From: Pseudomonadota bacterium
Lineage (GTDB): Bacteria; Pseudomonadota; Alphaproteobacteria; Rhodospirillales; Magnetospirillaceae
DNA: 64,000 nt
Direction of reading: 5' to 3'
NCBI GenBank assembly: GCA_021848545.1
Contig: JAJZUL010000010.1
Span: forward strand, 27,652 to 91,651
Shown here in pieces: positions 1-8,876 of this stretch (position 1 is the stretch's first letter; each line of letters begins with the position of its first letter). Both the position numbers and the translations under genes were made by a program. Below the pieces are notes generated by a model, which worked only from the letters and a program-made list of their open reading frames with translations, was not told the DNA's origin and did no database searches.

Positions 1-279
1 GATGCCGGGATGCTGTTCATTTTCCGGCACAGCCGGCCGGTGATCATGTGGATGAAGCACACGCTGATCCCCCTGGACATGGTGTTCATCGGCGCTGATG
101 GGCGGATCGCCGGCATGGCTCAACGGACGATCCCCGAATCCCTGTCCCTGATCCCTTCCCCCGGTCCGGTGCTGGCGGTTCTGGAGGTCAGAGCCGGCAC
201 GGCGGCCCGTCTGGGATTGGGGCCGGGCGACCGGGTGATCTGTCCGCTGTTGAAAGTCCCCGGGGGCGCGGGGCGGTAA
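1..279 (+). CDS. DUF192 family protein, C-terminal part (5' end outside window)
   Basis: The reading frame is open from base 1 and ends with TAA at 277-279, so about 92 C-terminal residues are visible. The segment MLFIFRHSRPV followed by WMKHTLIPLDMVFI is the conserved core of the DUF192 family, small proteins of about 150 residues, often exported, with no settled biochemical role. The ending (LEVRAGTAARLGLGPGDRV) is also typical of the family. The start and any signal peptide lie upstream of the window. It is followed by tRNA-Pro on the same strand. The family assignment is firm; the function is unknown. Confidence 0.85.
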   Translation, partial: DAGMLFIFRHSRPVIMWMKHTLIPLDMVFIGADGRIAGMAQRTIPESLSLIPSPGPVLAVLEVRAGTAARLGLGPGDRVICPLLKVPGGAGR

Positions 280-342
280 AGAAGGCTGGGTGCGCGCGGC
301 CAATCTTGCCTTCGTTCGGCAAACCCCTTAGTTTTCGCGGCA

Positions 343-419
343 CGGGGCGTAGCTCAGCCTGGTAGAGCGCCAGCTTTGGGAGCTGGATGCCGGAGGTTCG
401 AATCCTCTCGCCCCGACCA
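343..419 (+). tRNA. tRNA-Pro (anticodon TGG)
   Basis: The acceptor stem CGGGGCG (343-349) pairs perfectly with CGCCCCG (409-415), with discriminator A416 and an encoded CCA at 417-419. The anticodon stem CCAGC/GCTGG encloses the loop TTTGGGA with anticodon TGG at 377-379. The T arm GGTTCGAATCC is canonical. It lies between the DUF192 gene and the complex I subunit gene. Confidence 0.97.
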
Positions 420-448
420 GTGACCAATGCGGTGACGGAGAATACGCC

Positions 449-757
449 ATGCAGGTCCGCATCTATCGTCCGGCCAAGACGGTCATGCAATCGGGGTACG
501 GCGGCAACGCCAAGCGGTGGGTGCTGGAATACGAACCGCGCTCGCCCCAGGTTCCGGACCATCTGATGGGGTGGCTGGGGTCCGACGACACCAACCGCCA
601 GCTTCACCTGTCCTTCGCCACGAAGGAGGAGGCCATCGCCTATGCCGAGCGCGAGGGGTTGTCCTATCGGGTGGTCGCCGATCCGAAACGGATATTCCGT
701 CCGAAAAGCTATGCGGACAATTTCCGGCCGGACAAAATGGAGTTCGGCCGCTTCTGA
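449..757 (+). CDS. NADH-quinone oxidoreductase (complex I) 18 kDa accessory subunit, NDUFS4-like
   Basis: This 102-residue protein matches the ETC complex I subunit conserved region (NDUFS4 type), an accessory subunit that alphaproteobacteria share with mitochondria. It sits on the matrix/cytoplasmic arm of complex I and stabilises the NADH module. Visible hallmarks are the N-terminal VRIYRPAKTVMQSG, the central WVLEYEP, MGWLGSDDT and the FATKEEAIAYAE segment. It is full length for the bacterial family. A GGAG-type ribosome site precedes the ATG. It stands alone between two tRNA genes, away from any nuo operon, which is usual for this gene in alphaproteobacteria. Confidence 0.93.
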   Translation: MQVRIYRPAKTVMQSGYGGNAKRWVLEYEPRSPQVPDHLMGWLGSDDTNRQLHLSFATKEEAIAYAEREGLSYRVVADPKRIFRPKSYADNFRPDKMEFGRF

Positions 758-793
758 CCGGACGGTCATGGGATTTAGGATGGGCATGGAAAA

Positions 794-870
794 GCGCCCT
801 TAGCTCAGTTGGATAGAGCACTCGCCTTCTAAGCGAGTGGTCGCTGGTTCGAATCCAGCAGGGCGCGCCA
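794..870 (+). tRNA. tRNA-Arg (anticodon TCT)
   Basis: The acceptor stem GCGCCCT (794-800) pairs with AGGGCGC (860-866), followed by discriminator G867 and an encoded CCA at 868-870. The anticodon stem CTCGC/GCGAG encloses CTTCTAA with anticodon TCT at 828-830. The T arm is GGTTCGAATCC. It lies 36 bases after the complex I subunit gene. Confidence 0.97.
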
Positions 871-972
871 TTCCGTCGACCTCCTCGCATATGCCCATTG
901 CGCGGCCTTGGGGAAGACTATACCCTCCGGTTCAGTTTTAGCCGCAGGTCGTAGAGGGCGGGGCCGTTTCCG

Positions 973-2493
973 ATGAAAGACCGGGGCAAATCCGCCACGA
1001 GGGCCATACCGATCAGCGTCGCCGTTTCGGTGGCGCTGGCCGGCTGCGCGCTGGGGCCGAATTATCATCGGCCGGCCGCGCCCAAGGCCGCCGGCTACAC
1101 CGCCGGCCCGCTCCGTAGTCCGGCCGCCGTGCCCGGCCTGGCCGGCGGCGCGGCGCAGCGTTTCGTCTCGGGCCGGGCCATACCGGCCGAATGGTGGCGT
1201 CTGTTCCATTCCCGGTCGCTCGACCGGTTGATCAAAGAGGCGCTGGTCGCCAATCCCGATCTCAAGGCGGCCAAGGCGGCCCTGACCCAGGCGCGCGAAC
1301 TGGCCCTGGCCGAGGGCGCCGTTTTGTATCCGTCGGTCACCGGCAGCCTGTCCGACAGCCGCCAGAAGATCAACGACGCCGCCGCCGGCAACGCCAATTA
1401 TTCCCAATATATGTCCCTGGCCAACGCTTCGATCAGCGTCGGCTACGTGCTCGACGTGTTCGGCGGCCAGCGCCGGGCGATCGAGGCCGCCACCGCCCAG
1501 GCGGCGGTGAAGCGCTATCAGGTCAGGGCCGCCTATCTCAGCCTGACCGCCAATCTGGCCAGCGCGGTGATCCGCGAGGCGGGCGTGGCCAGCCAGATCA
1601 AGGCGACGCGCGCCATTCTCGCCGCCGAGCGCGATCAATTGGTCCTGATCCGCCGCCAGTTCGCCCTGGGCGCCACCGCGTCGGACGCCGTCCTGGCGCA
1701 GGAGGGGATCGTGGCCGCGACCCGCGCCACCCTGCCGCCCCTGCAAAACCAGTTGGCGCAGCTGCGTCATCAGGTCGCGGCCCTGACCGGGCGTTTGCCG
1801 GGAGAGGGCAAGGCGGAGCCGGTGACCCTGGCCGATCTGACCTTGCCGGCGGATCTGCCGGTCAGCCTGCCGTCGCAACTGGTGCGCCAGCGGCCGGACA
1901 TCGCCGCCGCCGCCGCCAACCTGCATGCCGCCGACGCCAATCTGGGCGTGGCCATCGCCAACCAGTTCCCCCATTTCACCCTGAGCGCCGGTTTCGGGCG
2001 CAACGCCTCGGATATCGACGGGCTGATCCTGCCCTCGGCCACGGTCATGAATTTCGGCGCCGGCATCACCCAGACCCTGTTCGACGCCGGGCAGCTTCAC
2101 CACCGCCGCAAGGCGGCGGCGGCGGCCGTCACCGAGGCCGCCCAGCAATATCGCAGCACGGTTCTGACCGCTTTCCGCAATGTCGCCGACGCCCTGCGCG
2201 CCATCGAGAGCGATGGCGCCGCCCTCAAGGATCAGGCGGCGGCGGAGAACATCGCCCGAAAGCGGCTGATCCTGGCCCGGACGCAATACCGGTTGGGCGC
2301 GGTGTCCTATCTGGCCCTGCTCGATGCCGAACGCACCTATGACCAGACCCGGATCGGCGTCGTTCAGGCCGAAGCGGCCCGTTTCACCGACACCGTCGCC
2401 TTGTTCCAGGCTTTGGGCGGCGGGTGGTGGACCCATGGCGCCGCCCCAGCCACGCCCGCATCCGACACGCACGCATCCGCCAAGGGAGAGTAA
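973..2493 (+). CDS. RND efflux outer membrane lipoprotein, NodT/OprM-type TolC family
   Basis: This is the outer-membrane channel of a tripartite efflux pump (506 residues). The N-terminus carries a lipobox, L22-A-G-C25, after a hydrophobic signal, so it should be an acylated outer-membrane protein; GPNYHRPAAP just after the cysteine is a hallmark of the NodT family. Two repeated coiled-coil/beta-strand halves are apparent, including the DLPVSLPSQLVRQRPDI motif near the middle that is diagnostic for these lipoproteins. It is the first gene of an operon with the adaptor (7-base gap) and the RND pump. Other bacterial RND operons more often place this gene last. A GGGCGGGG stretch precedes the ATG. 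Confidence 0.95.
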   Translation: MKDRGKSATRAIPISVAVSVALAGCALGPNYHRPAAPKAAGYTAGPLRSPAAVPGLAGGAAQRFVSGRAIPAEWWRLFHSRSLDRLIKEALVANPDLKAAKAALTQARELALAEGAVLYPSVTGSLSDSRQKINDAAAGNANYSQYMSLANASISVGYVLDVFGGQRRAIEAATAQAAVKRYQVRAAYLSLTANLASAVIREAGVASQIKATRAILAAERDQLVLIRRQFALGATASDAVLAQEGIVAATRATLPPLQNQLAQLRHQVAALTGRLPGEGKAEPVTLADLTLPADLPVSLPSQLVRQRPDIAAAAANLHAADANLGVAIANQFPHFTLSAGFGRNASDIDGLILPSATVMNFGAGITQTLFDAGQLHHRRKAAAAAVTEAAQQYRSTVLTAFRNVADALRAIESDGAALKDQAAAENIARKRLILARTQYRLGAVSYLALLDAERTYDQTRIGVVQAEAARFTDTVALFQALGGGWWTHGAAPATPASDTHASAKGE

Positions 2494-2499
2494 GACGCC

Positions 2500-3627
2500 A
2501 TGATGAAGCGCATGATCATCATGCTGATCGCGGTGGGGGCGGTGCTGGGCGGCATTTTCGGCTTCGAAGCCTTTCGCGCCCATATGATCGCCAAATTCTT
2601 CGCCTCGATGGGCCACCAGCCGCAAACCGTCGCCACCACCGTCGCGCGGGCCACGGAATGGCACCCCCATCTTGACGCGGTGGGCAGCCTGACGGCGGTC
2701 CAGGGCGGCGATCTGTCTTTCGAGGTGTCGGGGATCGTCGGCGCCATTCACTTCAAATCGGGGGCCGACGTGGCCGCCGGCACGCCCCTGGTGCGATTGC
2801 GCGACGCCGATGATGTCGCCCGGTTGCACGCCTTGCAGGCGACGGCCCGTCTGGCGGCGATCACCTACGGGCGCGACGTTCGTCAGCTGCGGGTCCACGC
2901 GGTGTCCCAGGCGACGGTGGATGCCGACGCCGCCACCCTGAAAAGCGACCGCGCGGCGGTGGCGCAGCAACAGGCGGTGGTCGCCAAAAAGACCCTGGTG
3001 GCGCCCTATGCCGGCCATCTCGGCATCCGCGCCGTGGCGCTGGGCCAATACGTCAATCCGGGTACGCCGGTGGTGACGCTGGATTCCCTGGACCCGATCT
3101 ATGCCGATTTCGATTTGCCCCAGCAGATGATCTCCCGTCTGAAGATCGGCCTGCCGGTGACGGTGGGCGTGGACGCCTATCCGGGGGTTTCGTTTTCCGG
3201 CGACATCAGCGCCATTTCGCCCCAGGTCGATTCCGCCAGCCGCAACATCCATGTGCGGGCGGTTCTGCGCAACCCCCGTCTGCGTCTGCGGCCGGGCATG
3301 TTCGCGCGGGTTTCCATCGCCACCGGCGCGCCGGTCAGCCATGTGACCCTGCCCCAGACCGCCATCACCTATAACCCCTATGGCAGCACCGTTTTTCTGG
3401 TGGAAAAGACCGTAACCGAGGACGGCAATACTCAACTGACGGCGCACCAGACCTTCGTGACCACCGGCGACACCCGCGGCGATCAGGTCGCCATCCTGAA
3501 AGGGGTGAAGGCGGGACAGACCGTGGTCGTCGCCGGTCAGATGAAGCTGAGAAACGGCGTGACGGTCGAGATCAACAACAAGGTCCTGCCCGCCGACGAC
3601 GCCACCCCCCACGTTCCGGACGAATGA
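2500..3627 (+). CDS. RND efflux periplasmic adaptor (membrane fusion protein)
   Basis: This 375-residue protein is the HlyD/AcrA-type adaptor that links the inner-membrane RND pump to the outer-membrane channel. It has an N-terminal hydrophobic anchor (about residues 4-23), a lipoyl/barrel-sandwich half (GGDLSFEVSGIVGAIHF), a short helical hairpin around residues 125-160, the second lipoyl half (LVAPYAGHLGIRAV), a beta-barrel and a membrane-proximal domain. No lipobox is present, so it is probably held by an uncleaved N-terminal helix. It lies 7 bases after the channel gene and 10 bases before the pump gene, a tight operon. Substrates cannot be told from sequence. Confidence 0.95.
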   Translation: MMKRMIIMLIAVGAVLGGIFGFEAFRAHMIAKFFASMGHQPQTVATTVARATEWHPHLDAVGSLTAVQGGDLSFEVSGIVGAIHFKSGADVAAGTPLVRLRDADDVARLHALQATARLAAITYGRDVRQLRVHAVSQATVDADAATLKSDRAAVAQQQAVVAKKTLVAPYAGHLGIRAVALGQYVNPGTPVVTLDSLDPIYADFDLPQQMISRLKIGLPVTVGVDAYPGVSFSGDISAISPQVDSASRNIHVRAVLRNPRLRLRPGMFARVSIATGAPVSHVTLPQTAITYNPYGSTVFLVEKTVTEDGNTQLTAHQTFVTTGDTRGDQVAILKGVKAGQTVVVAGQMKLRNGVTVEINNKVLPADDATPHVPDE

Positions 3628-3637
3628 GGCGGTCCTT

Positions 3638-6600
3638 ATGCGCTTTACCGACCTCTTCATTCACCGGCCGGTTCTCGCCACCGTCATCAGCCTGCTGATC
3701 GTGGTGCTGGGCCTGCGCGCCGCCACGGTGCTGCCGGTGCTGGAATTTCCGCGGACCGAGAATGCGGTGGTGACCATCACCACCGATTATTACGGCGCCG
3801 ATCCCGACGTGGTGGCCGGATTCATCACCACGCCTCTGGAAAACGCCGTCGCCCAGGCCAACGGCATCGATTACATGAGCTCGACCAGCCAGAGCGGGGT
3901 CAGCACCATCACCGTCTATCTGCGGCTGAATTACGACGCGGACAAGGCGCTGACGGAAATCTCGTCCAAGGTCGATTCGGTGCTGGGCCGCCTGCCCACC
4001 CAGGCCCAGCGACCGGTCTTGACGGTGCAGGTCGGGCAGACCATCGACGCCATGTATATCGGTTTCAGCAGCAAGGTGCTGAAGCCCAACCAGATCACCG
4101 ATTACCTGACACGGGTGGTGCAGCCCCAGCTTCAATCGGTGAACGGCGTTCAGACCGCCGAGATCCTGGGGGCCAAGAATTTCGCGCTCCGTGCCTGGCT
4201 CGACCCCCATAAGCTGGCCGCCTATGGGCTGACCGCCAGCGACGTGTCCCAGGCTCTGGCCGCCAACGATTACATTTCCAGTCTGGGCAGCACCAAGGGG
4301 CAGATGGTCGAGGTCAATCTGACCGCTTCGACCGGTCTGCATACGCTGCAGGACTTCCGCAATCTGGTGGTCGCCCACCGGAACGGCGCGCTCATCCGCC
4401 TGAAGGACGTCGCCCATGTCAGCCTGGGCTCGGACGATTACCAGAGCGCCGTGTCCTTCGACGGCAAAAAGGCGGTCTATATCGGCATTCAGGTGGCGCC
4501 GACCGCCAATCTGCTGGACGTCATCCGGGGGGTGCGCAAGGTCTTCCCCCATATCCAGTCCCAGCTTCCCCAGGGGCTGAACGGCAAGATCGTCTACGAT
4601 TCCACCAAATTCGTCGACGCCTCGATCTCCGAGGTCGAGGCCACCCTGATCGAGGCCCTGGCCATCGTCGCCCTGGTGGTGTTCGCCTTCCTGGGCTCAC
4701 CCCGTTCGGTGCTGATCCCCCTGGTGGCGATTCCGCTGTCCCTGATCGGCACCTTCACCATGATGCTGGCGCTGGGATTCTCCATCAATCTGTTGACCCT
4801 GCTGGCGATGATTCTGGCCATCGGTCTGGTGGTGGACGACGCCATCATCGTGGTGGAGAACGTCAACCGCCATCTGGAGGAAGGGGCCAAACCGTTCGAC
4901 GCGGCGATCGCGGCCGCCCGCGAATTGGGCGGTCCCATCATCGCCATGACCGCGGTGCTGGTGGCCGTCTATGTTCCCATCGCCTTTCAGACCGGCCTGA
5001 CCGGCGCGCTGTTCACCGAATTCGCCTTTACCCTGGTGGGCACGGTGACGGTTTCGGCCATCGCCGCCCTGACCCTGTCGCCGATGATGTGTTCACGGCT
5101 GCTGAAGCCCCATGACCGCGTCCGCCACGGCTTCGAAGCCCGCGCGGTGGCGATCATCGATCGCGTCTTCACCCGGGTGACCGAGACCTATCAGCGCCGT
5201 CTGCATGGCAGCCTCGATTTTCTGCCGGTGACGGTGGTGTTCGCCCTGATCGTGCTGGGCAGCATCTATTTCCTGTATGCCGGTGCCAAAAGCGAACTGG
5301 CCCCGCAGGAGGATCAGGGGGTGCTGTTGGCCTTTTCCACCGCCGCGCCCAACGCCACCCTGCGTCAGCGCCAGATGTATGACCGACAGGTCTACGACAT
5401 CTTCAAATCCCATCCCGAGACCGACCACGTCTTTCAATTGGACATGCCCGGCAGGATCGTCGCCGGCATGGTGTTGAAGCCGTGGAACCAGCGCACCCGC
5501 ACCTCCAACCAGTTGCAGCCTCTGGTGCAAAGGCAGGTGGCGCAGATCGCCGGCACCCGGACGGTGGTGTTTCAGCCGCCGTCCCTGCCCGGCAGCGTCG
5601 GTTTGCCGATCCAGTTCATCATCAAAACCACCCGGCCTTTTCAGCAATTGGACGGGGTCGCCAACAGCTTTCTGGGCGCGGCCATGAAGACCGGGAAGTT
5701 CGCCTTTTTGGACACCGATCTCAAATTCGACGAGCCGCAGACCAGCGTGGTCATCGATCGGGCGAAGGTGGCGCAGATGGGGCTGACCATGGCCGATGTC
5801 GGCGGCGCGCTGAGCGCCATGCTGGGCGGTGATTACGTCAATTATTTCAGTCTGGACGGCCGTTCCTACAAGGTCATTCCCCAGGTGCAGCAGCGTTTCC
5901 GCCTGAACGCCCATCAGCTTCTCGATTACGATATCCGCACCAGTTCGGGTGCGATGATTCCGCTATCGACCGTCGCCCATATCGTCACCACGACCGTTCC
6001 CGAATCGCTCAATCATTTCCAGCAATTGAACGACGCGGCAATTCAGGGCGTGGCCGCGCCGGGGGTGACGGCGGGCGAGGCGCTGAACACCCTGCAACAT
6101 CTGGCGGCGAAAATGCTGCCCGAAGGCTATTCGGTGGATTATGCCGGCGCGTCCCGGCAATACGTCCAGGAATCGAGCGGTTTTATCGCCACGTTCGGCT
6201 TCGCTCTGATCATCATCTTCCTGGCCTTGTCGGCTCTGTTCGAAAGCTTCCGCGATCCGGTGATCATTCTGGTTTCGGTGCCCATGTCCATCGCCGGCGC
6301 GCTGATCTTCGTCAGCCTGGGCGTGGGGGGCGCCAGCCTCAATATCTATACCGAGGTGGGGCTGGTCACCCTGATGGGGCTGATCAGCAAGCACGGCATT
6401 CTGATCGTGCAGTTCGCCAATCATCTGCAGAAAGAAGGCAAGACCAAGCGCGAGGCCGTCGAGGCCGCCGCCGCCATCCGTCTGCGGCCGATCCTGATGA
6501 CCACCGCGGCGATGGTGTTGGGGGTGGTGCCCATGCTGACCGCGTCGGGCGCCGGCGCGGTGTCGCGCTTCAATATGGGCCTGGTGATCGCGGCGGGCCT

Positions 6601-6706
6601 GCTGATCGGCACCATGTTCACCCTGTTCGTGGTGCCGGCGGTCTATATGCTGTTGGGCACCGACCATCAGGCGGCGGCGCGTCGGGAGCAGGCGCGGTCG
6701 GCCTGA
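3638..6706 (+). CDS. RND-type multidrug efflux permease (AcrB/MdtB/MexK-like)
   Basis: This 1022-residue protein is the proton-driven pump of the operon. It opens with FTDLFIHRPVLATVI, the standard first transmembrane helix of hydrophobe/amphiphile efflux RND proteins. The paired aspartates of TM4 used for proton transfer are present in GLVVDDAIIVVENV (about residues 397-410). Two large periplasmic loops and a repeated 6+6 helix layout are visible, and the GLISKHGILIVQFAN segment of TM10-11 is intact. Its length is close to AcrB (1049). It is followed by a strong hairpin terminator. Substrate range is unknown; close relatives export drugs, dyes or detergents. Confidence 0.96.
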   Translation: MRFTDLFIHRPVLATVISLLIVVLGLRAATVLPVLEFPRTENAVVTITTDYYGADPDVVAGFITTPLENAVAQANGIDYMSSTSQSGVSTITVYLRLNYDADKALTEISSKVDSVLGRLPTQAQRPVLTVQVGQTIDAMYIGFSSKVLKPNQITDYLTRVVQPQLQSVNGVQTAEILGAKNFALRAWLDPHKLAAYGLTASDVSQALAANDYISSLGSTKGQMVEVNLTASTGLHTLQDFRNLVVAHRNGALIRLKDVAHVSLGSDDYQSAVSFDGKKAVYIGIQVAPTANLLDVIRGVRKVFPHIQSQLPQGLNGKIVYDSTKFVDASISEVEATLIEALAIVALVVFAFLGSPRSVLIPLVAIPLSLIGTFTMMLALGFSINLLTLLAMILAIGLVVDDAIIVVENVNRHLEEGAKPFDAAIAAARELGGPIIAMTAVLVAVYVPIAFQTGLTGALFTEFAFTLVGTVTVSAIAALTLSPMMCSRLLKPHDRVRHGFEARAVAIIDRVFTRVTETYQRRLHGSLDFLPVTVVFALIVLGSIYFLYAGAKSELAPQEDQGVLLAFSTAAPNATLRQRQMYDRQVYDIFKSHPETDHVFQLDMPGRIVAGMVLKPWNQRTRTSNQLQPLVQRQVAQIAGTRTVVFQPPSLPGSVGLPIQFIIKTTRPFQQLDGVANSFLGAAMKTGKFAFLDTDLKFDEPQTSVVIDRAKVAQMGLTMADVGGALSAMLGGDYVNYFSLDGRSYKVIPQVQQRFRLNAHQLLDYDIRTSSGAMIPLSTVAHIVTTTVPESLNHFQQLNDAAIQGVAAPGVTAGEALNTLQHLAAKMLPEGYSVDYAGASRQYVQESSGFIATFGFALIIIFLALSALFESFRDPVIILVSVPMSIAGALIFVSLGVGGASLNIYTEVGLVTLMGLISKHGILIVQFANHLQKEGKTKREAVEAAAAIRLRPILMTTAAMVLGVVPMLTASGAGAVSRFNMGLVIAAGLLIGTMFTLFVVPAVYMLLGTDHQAAARREQARSA

Positions 6707-6752
6707 CGCGGTTAACGCATCCGACCCTGATTTACCCGATTTCATGAATCCG

Positions 6753-6790
6753 ACCCCACCCGGCAGCGCCGGGTGGGGTTCGTGTTTTGC
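6753..6790 (+). terminator. Rho-independent-type terminator after the RND operon
   Basis: An 11 bp perfect stem, CCCCACCCGGC (6754-6764) with GCCGGGTGGGG (6768-6778), encloses a 3-base loop and is followed by a T-rich tail (TTCGTGTTTT). It begins 47 bases after the pump stop codon. Confidence 0.85.
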
Positions 6791-7097
6791 GTCCCCTTAA
6801 TGCACCCATAATTGCTTATTTTATGCGCATTACGGATGTATGGTGCACGAATCGCAGGCGAAAGCTGTAAGACTGATCAACATCCCGATTTGGCGCCATC
6901 TGCCACACTTTTAATCATTCCAGGCGATATCGCTGGCGAATGAATGATCCGAAGGTGGGCTGTGGCTGGCGTGCGGTGGAATGCCGCCTCTGGCATGGGT
7001 CTTGCTGTTGTGCGCAGTGGCGTTCGGAAGCGGGGAGGGCTTTCGGACGTCGCTTTGACCCATCCGGGGCGGATGAGTGAATGAGGAGCAATACCCT
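6791..7097. other. Intergenic region upstream of the soluble chemoreceptor
   Basis: About 300 bases with no supported gene. The first part is AT-rich compared with the surroundings (for example ATTGCTTATTTTATGCGCAT near 6810-6830) and is the likely promoter zone of the chemoreceptor. It ends with a GAGGAG ribosome site at 7083-7088. Confidence 0.5.
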
Positions 7098-8138
7098 ATG
7101 TCGAGCATGGAAAGCCTGCTGAAGCTGACGCATGAGGTTTCGGTCGTCGCCGACGACAAGATCAATCGAATCAACGCCATTACGCATAAATCGCGCATGC
7201 TGGCCTTGAACGCGACCATCGAGGCGGCGCGGGCCGGCGATCTGGGCCGGGGATTCGCGGTGGTGGCCGAAGAGGTGAAGGGCATTTCCGGCGAGATTTC
7301 CGATCTGACCGGCGCGTTGCAGGAGCAATTGCGCAATCGCTTGGACACCTTGGCCGATCTGGGCCAGAACTTCGCCCACTCCCTGGTCACGGTGCGGGGC
7401 GAGCGTTTGGCCGACCTGTCCCATAACGTCATCGACATCATCGACCGGAATCTGTACGAGCGTTCGTGCGACGTGCGTTGGTGGGCGACCGACAAGGCGG
7501 TGGTGGACGCGCTGTCGGCGCCGACGAAGGACAACCGGCGTCATGCCTCCCATCGTCTGGGGGTGATTCTCGATTCCTATACGGTCTATCTCGATCTGTG
7601 GGTGGCCGATTGCGGGGGGCGCGTCGTCGCCAACGGCCGCCCCGACCTTTACCCGGACGCGGTGGGCACCGACGTGTCGAGCGAACAATGGTTCCGCTCG
7701 GGTCTGGCCACCAGGGACGGCACTGATTTCGCCGTGGCCGACATCGCGACCAATCCGGTTCTGGGGCGCCAGCCGGTGGCGACCTACGCCACGGCCATCC
7801 GCGAGGGCGGCGAAAGCGATGGGCGGGCGCTGGGGGTGCTGGGGATCTTCTTCGATTGGTCCAACCAATCGTCGGCGGCGGTCAAGGGCGTGCGCCTGAC
7901 CGAAACGGAAAAGGCGATCACCCGCTGTCTGGTGCTGGATTCGGCCGGGCGGATCATCGCCGCGTCGGACGGCGCCGGCCTGTTGCGTGAAACCTTCACC
8001 CTGAAGACCGAGGGGCGGACCCAGGGCTTTTATCGCGACGGCGACCACATCGTCGGCTTCGCCCTGACGCCGGGCTACGAAACCTATGAGGGGTTGGGCT
8101 GGTACGGCGTGGTCGTCCAGGATACGGCCGGGAACTGA
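7098..8138 (+). CDS. Soluble methyl-accepting chemotaxis-like protein with N-terminal signalling tip and C-terminal Cache domain
   Basis: This protein of 346 residues has no signal peptide and no membrane segment. Residues 20-60 hold the tip of the chemoreceptor signalling hairpin ([14 protein letters not shown], then [12 protein letters not shown]), which contacts CheA and CheW. The remaining two thirds look like a Cache/PDC sensor: a helical linker, then the [15 protein letters not shown] and [14 protein letters not shown] segments and a second beta-rich half. That is the reverse of the usual sensor-then-signalling order, and it puts a normally extracytoplasmic fold in the cytoplasm. The ATG at 7098 is preferred over one at 7077 because GAGGAG lies 9 bases upstream. 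No other chemotaxis gene is adjacent; the ligand is unknown. Confidence 0.85.
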   Translation: MSSMESLLKLTHEVSVVADDKINRINAITHKSRMLALNATIEAARAGDLGRGFAVVAEEVKGISGEISDLTGALQEQLRNRLDTLADLGQNFAHSLVTVRGERLADLSHNVIDIIDRNLYERSCDVRWWATDKAVVDALSAPTKDNRRHASHRLGVILDSYTVYLDLWVADCGGRVVANGRPDLYPDAVGTDVSSEQWFRSGLATRDGTDFAVADIATNPVLGRQPVATYATAIREGGESDGRALGVLGIFFDWSNQSSAAVKGVRLTETEKAITRCLVLDSAGRIIAASDGAGLLRETFTLKTEGRTQGFYRDGDHIVGFALTPGYETYEGLGWYGVVVQDTAGN

Positions 8139-8168
8139 ACCAAAGGGGGCCGCGCGCGAAGGACAAGA

Positions 8169-8196
8169 TTGCACGCTGCCCCCGTTCTGGCATAAT
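8169..8196 (+). promoter_or_regulatory. Candidate sigma-70 promoter of tRNA-Gly
   Basis: A TTGCAC element (8169-8174), a 16-base spacer and CATAAT (8191-8196) lie about 50 bases before the tRNA-Gly gene. The match to the housekeeping consensus is good, and no other gene starts here. Confidence 0.5.
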
Positions 8197-8245
8197 GCCG
8201 GTCCCTTGAGAGACCGCACCGGCCTGGGCCGGCGGTCTTCGGGCC

Positions 8246-8319
8246 GCGGGTGTAGCTCAATGGTAGAGCAGAAGCTTCCCAAGCTTACGACGAGGGTTCG
8301 ATTCCCTTCACCCGCTCCA
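8246..8319 (+). tRNA. tRNA-Gly (anticodon CCC)
   Basis: The acceptor stem GCGGGTG (8246-8252) pairs with CACCCGC (8309-8315), followed by discriminator T and an encoded CCA (8317-8319). The anticodon loop TTCCCAA gives anticodon CCC, and the T arm is GGTTCGATTCC. The accessory island begins just downstream, but no copy of the tRNA 3' end was found at the far side of the island. Confidence 0.96.
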
Positions 8320-8414
8320 AGCCTTCTGCGGCTTTCAGCCGATAATCCCAATTCAGATCGAATAATCGGACCATGCTGGATGGTCCCATGCGTTCGCCCG
8401 TGTTCGGGCGGGGA

Positions 8415-8484
8415 GGCTTAAGCCGTTTTGGCGGATATGGCTTATTTATAAGCTTTATCGTTCATTGAGACTTATATATAAGCC
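8415..8484 (+). promoter_or_regulatory. Three palindromic operator-like sites upstream of hipBA
   Basis: Three related dyads share the half-site GGCTTA/TAAGCC: GGCTTAAGCC at 8415-8424, GGCTTATTTATAAGC at 8439-8453, and CTTATATATAAG at 8471-8482 followed by CC. They lie in a strikingly AT-rich patch 40-110 bases before hipB. HipB-type antitoxins repress their own operon by binding repeated palindromes, so these are candidate HipB sites that overlap the promoter. Confidence 0.65.
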
Positions 8485-8525
8485 ATTTTCTTGATTTTCT
8501 TGGCGGTTTATGACAGGGTGTGGCC

Positions 8526-8876
8526 ATGCCCGCACAAACCAGGCAACCAACCCCTCGCGCCTATTCCCGCCCCGCGCGGGATGCGCTCACCCTTCTCGGT
8601 CAGCTGATCCGCGCCAACCGGATCGAGCGGAAGCTGAGCGTGGAGGGGCTGGCGACCCGTGTCGGCGTGTCGCGCGACATGATGCGCCGGATCGAGCAGG
8701 GCGACCCCCGATGCGGCATCGGCCTTGTCTTCGAGGCGGCGACCATCGTCGGCGTTCCCTTGTTCGAGGAGGACCGGGATCGGCTGGGCGAGCGCCGTGC
8801 GGAGCAGGCGGCCAAATTGCGCCTGATGCCGAAAGCCGTTCGCCGGCAGCGGACGGTGGTGAAGGATGACTTCTGA
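8526..8876 (+). CDS. hipB: HipB-type antitoxin, XRE family DNA-binding protein
   Basis: This 116-residue protein carries a lambda-repressor-like helix-turn-helix (VEGLATRVGVSRDMMRRIEQG, about residues 37-57). It overlaps the start of a HipA-type kinase gene by 11 bases, the usual hipBA arrangement, so it should neutralise the kinase and repress the operon. The ATG at 8526 is chosen over a GTG at 8520 because AGGG at 8515-8518 is well spaced for it. The basic C-terminal tail (MPKAVRRQRTVVKDDF) may contact HipA. The palindromes just upstream fit autoregulation. Confidence 0.9.
   Translation: MPAQTRQPTPRAYSRPARDALTLLGQLIRANRIERKLSVEGLATRVGVSRDMMRRIEQGDPRCGIGLVFEAATIVGVPLFEEDRDRLGERRAEQAAKLRLMPKAVRRQRTVVKDDF

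Noticed and set aside
829..3660. 943-residue open frame on the minus strand
   Set aside because: It is antisense to the efflux channel and adaptor genes, has a composition rich in His, Gln, Gly and Arg typical of shadow frames in GC-rich DNA, and shows no domain.
8246..8319. tRNA-Gly as the integration site of the following island
   Set aside because: No integrase gene is present, and no second copy of the tRNA 3' end was found near 18.6-19.7 kb.
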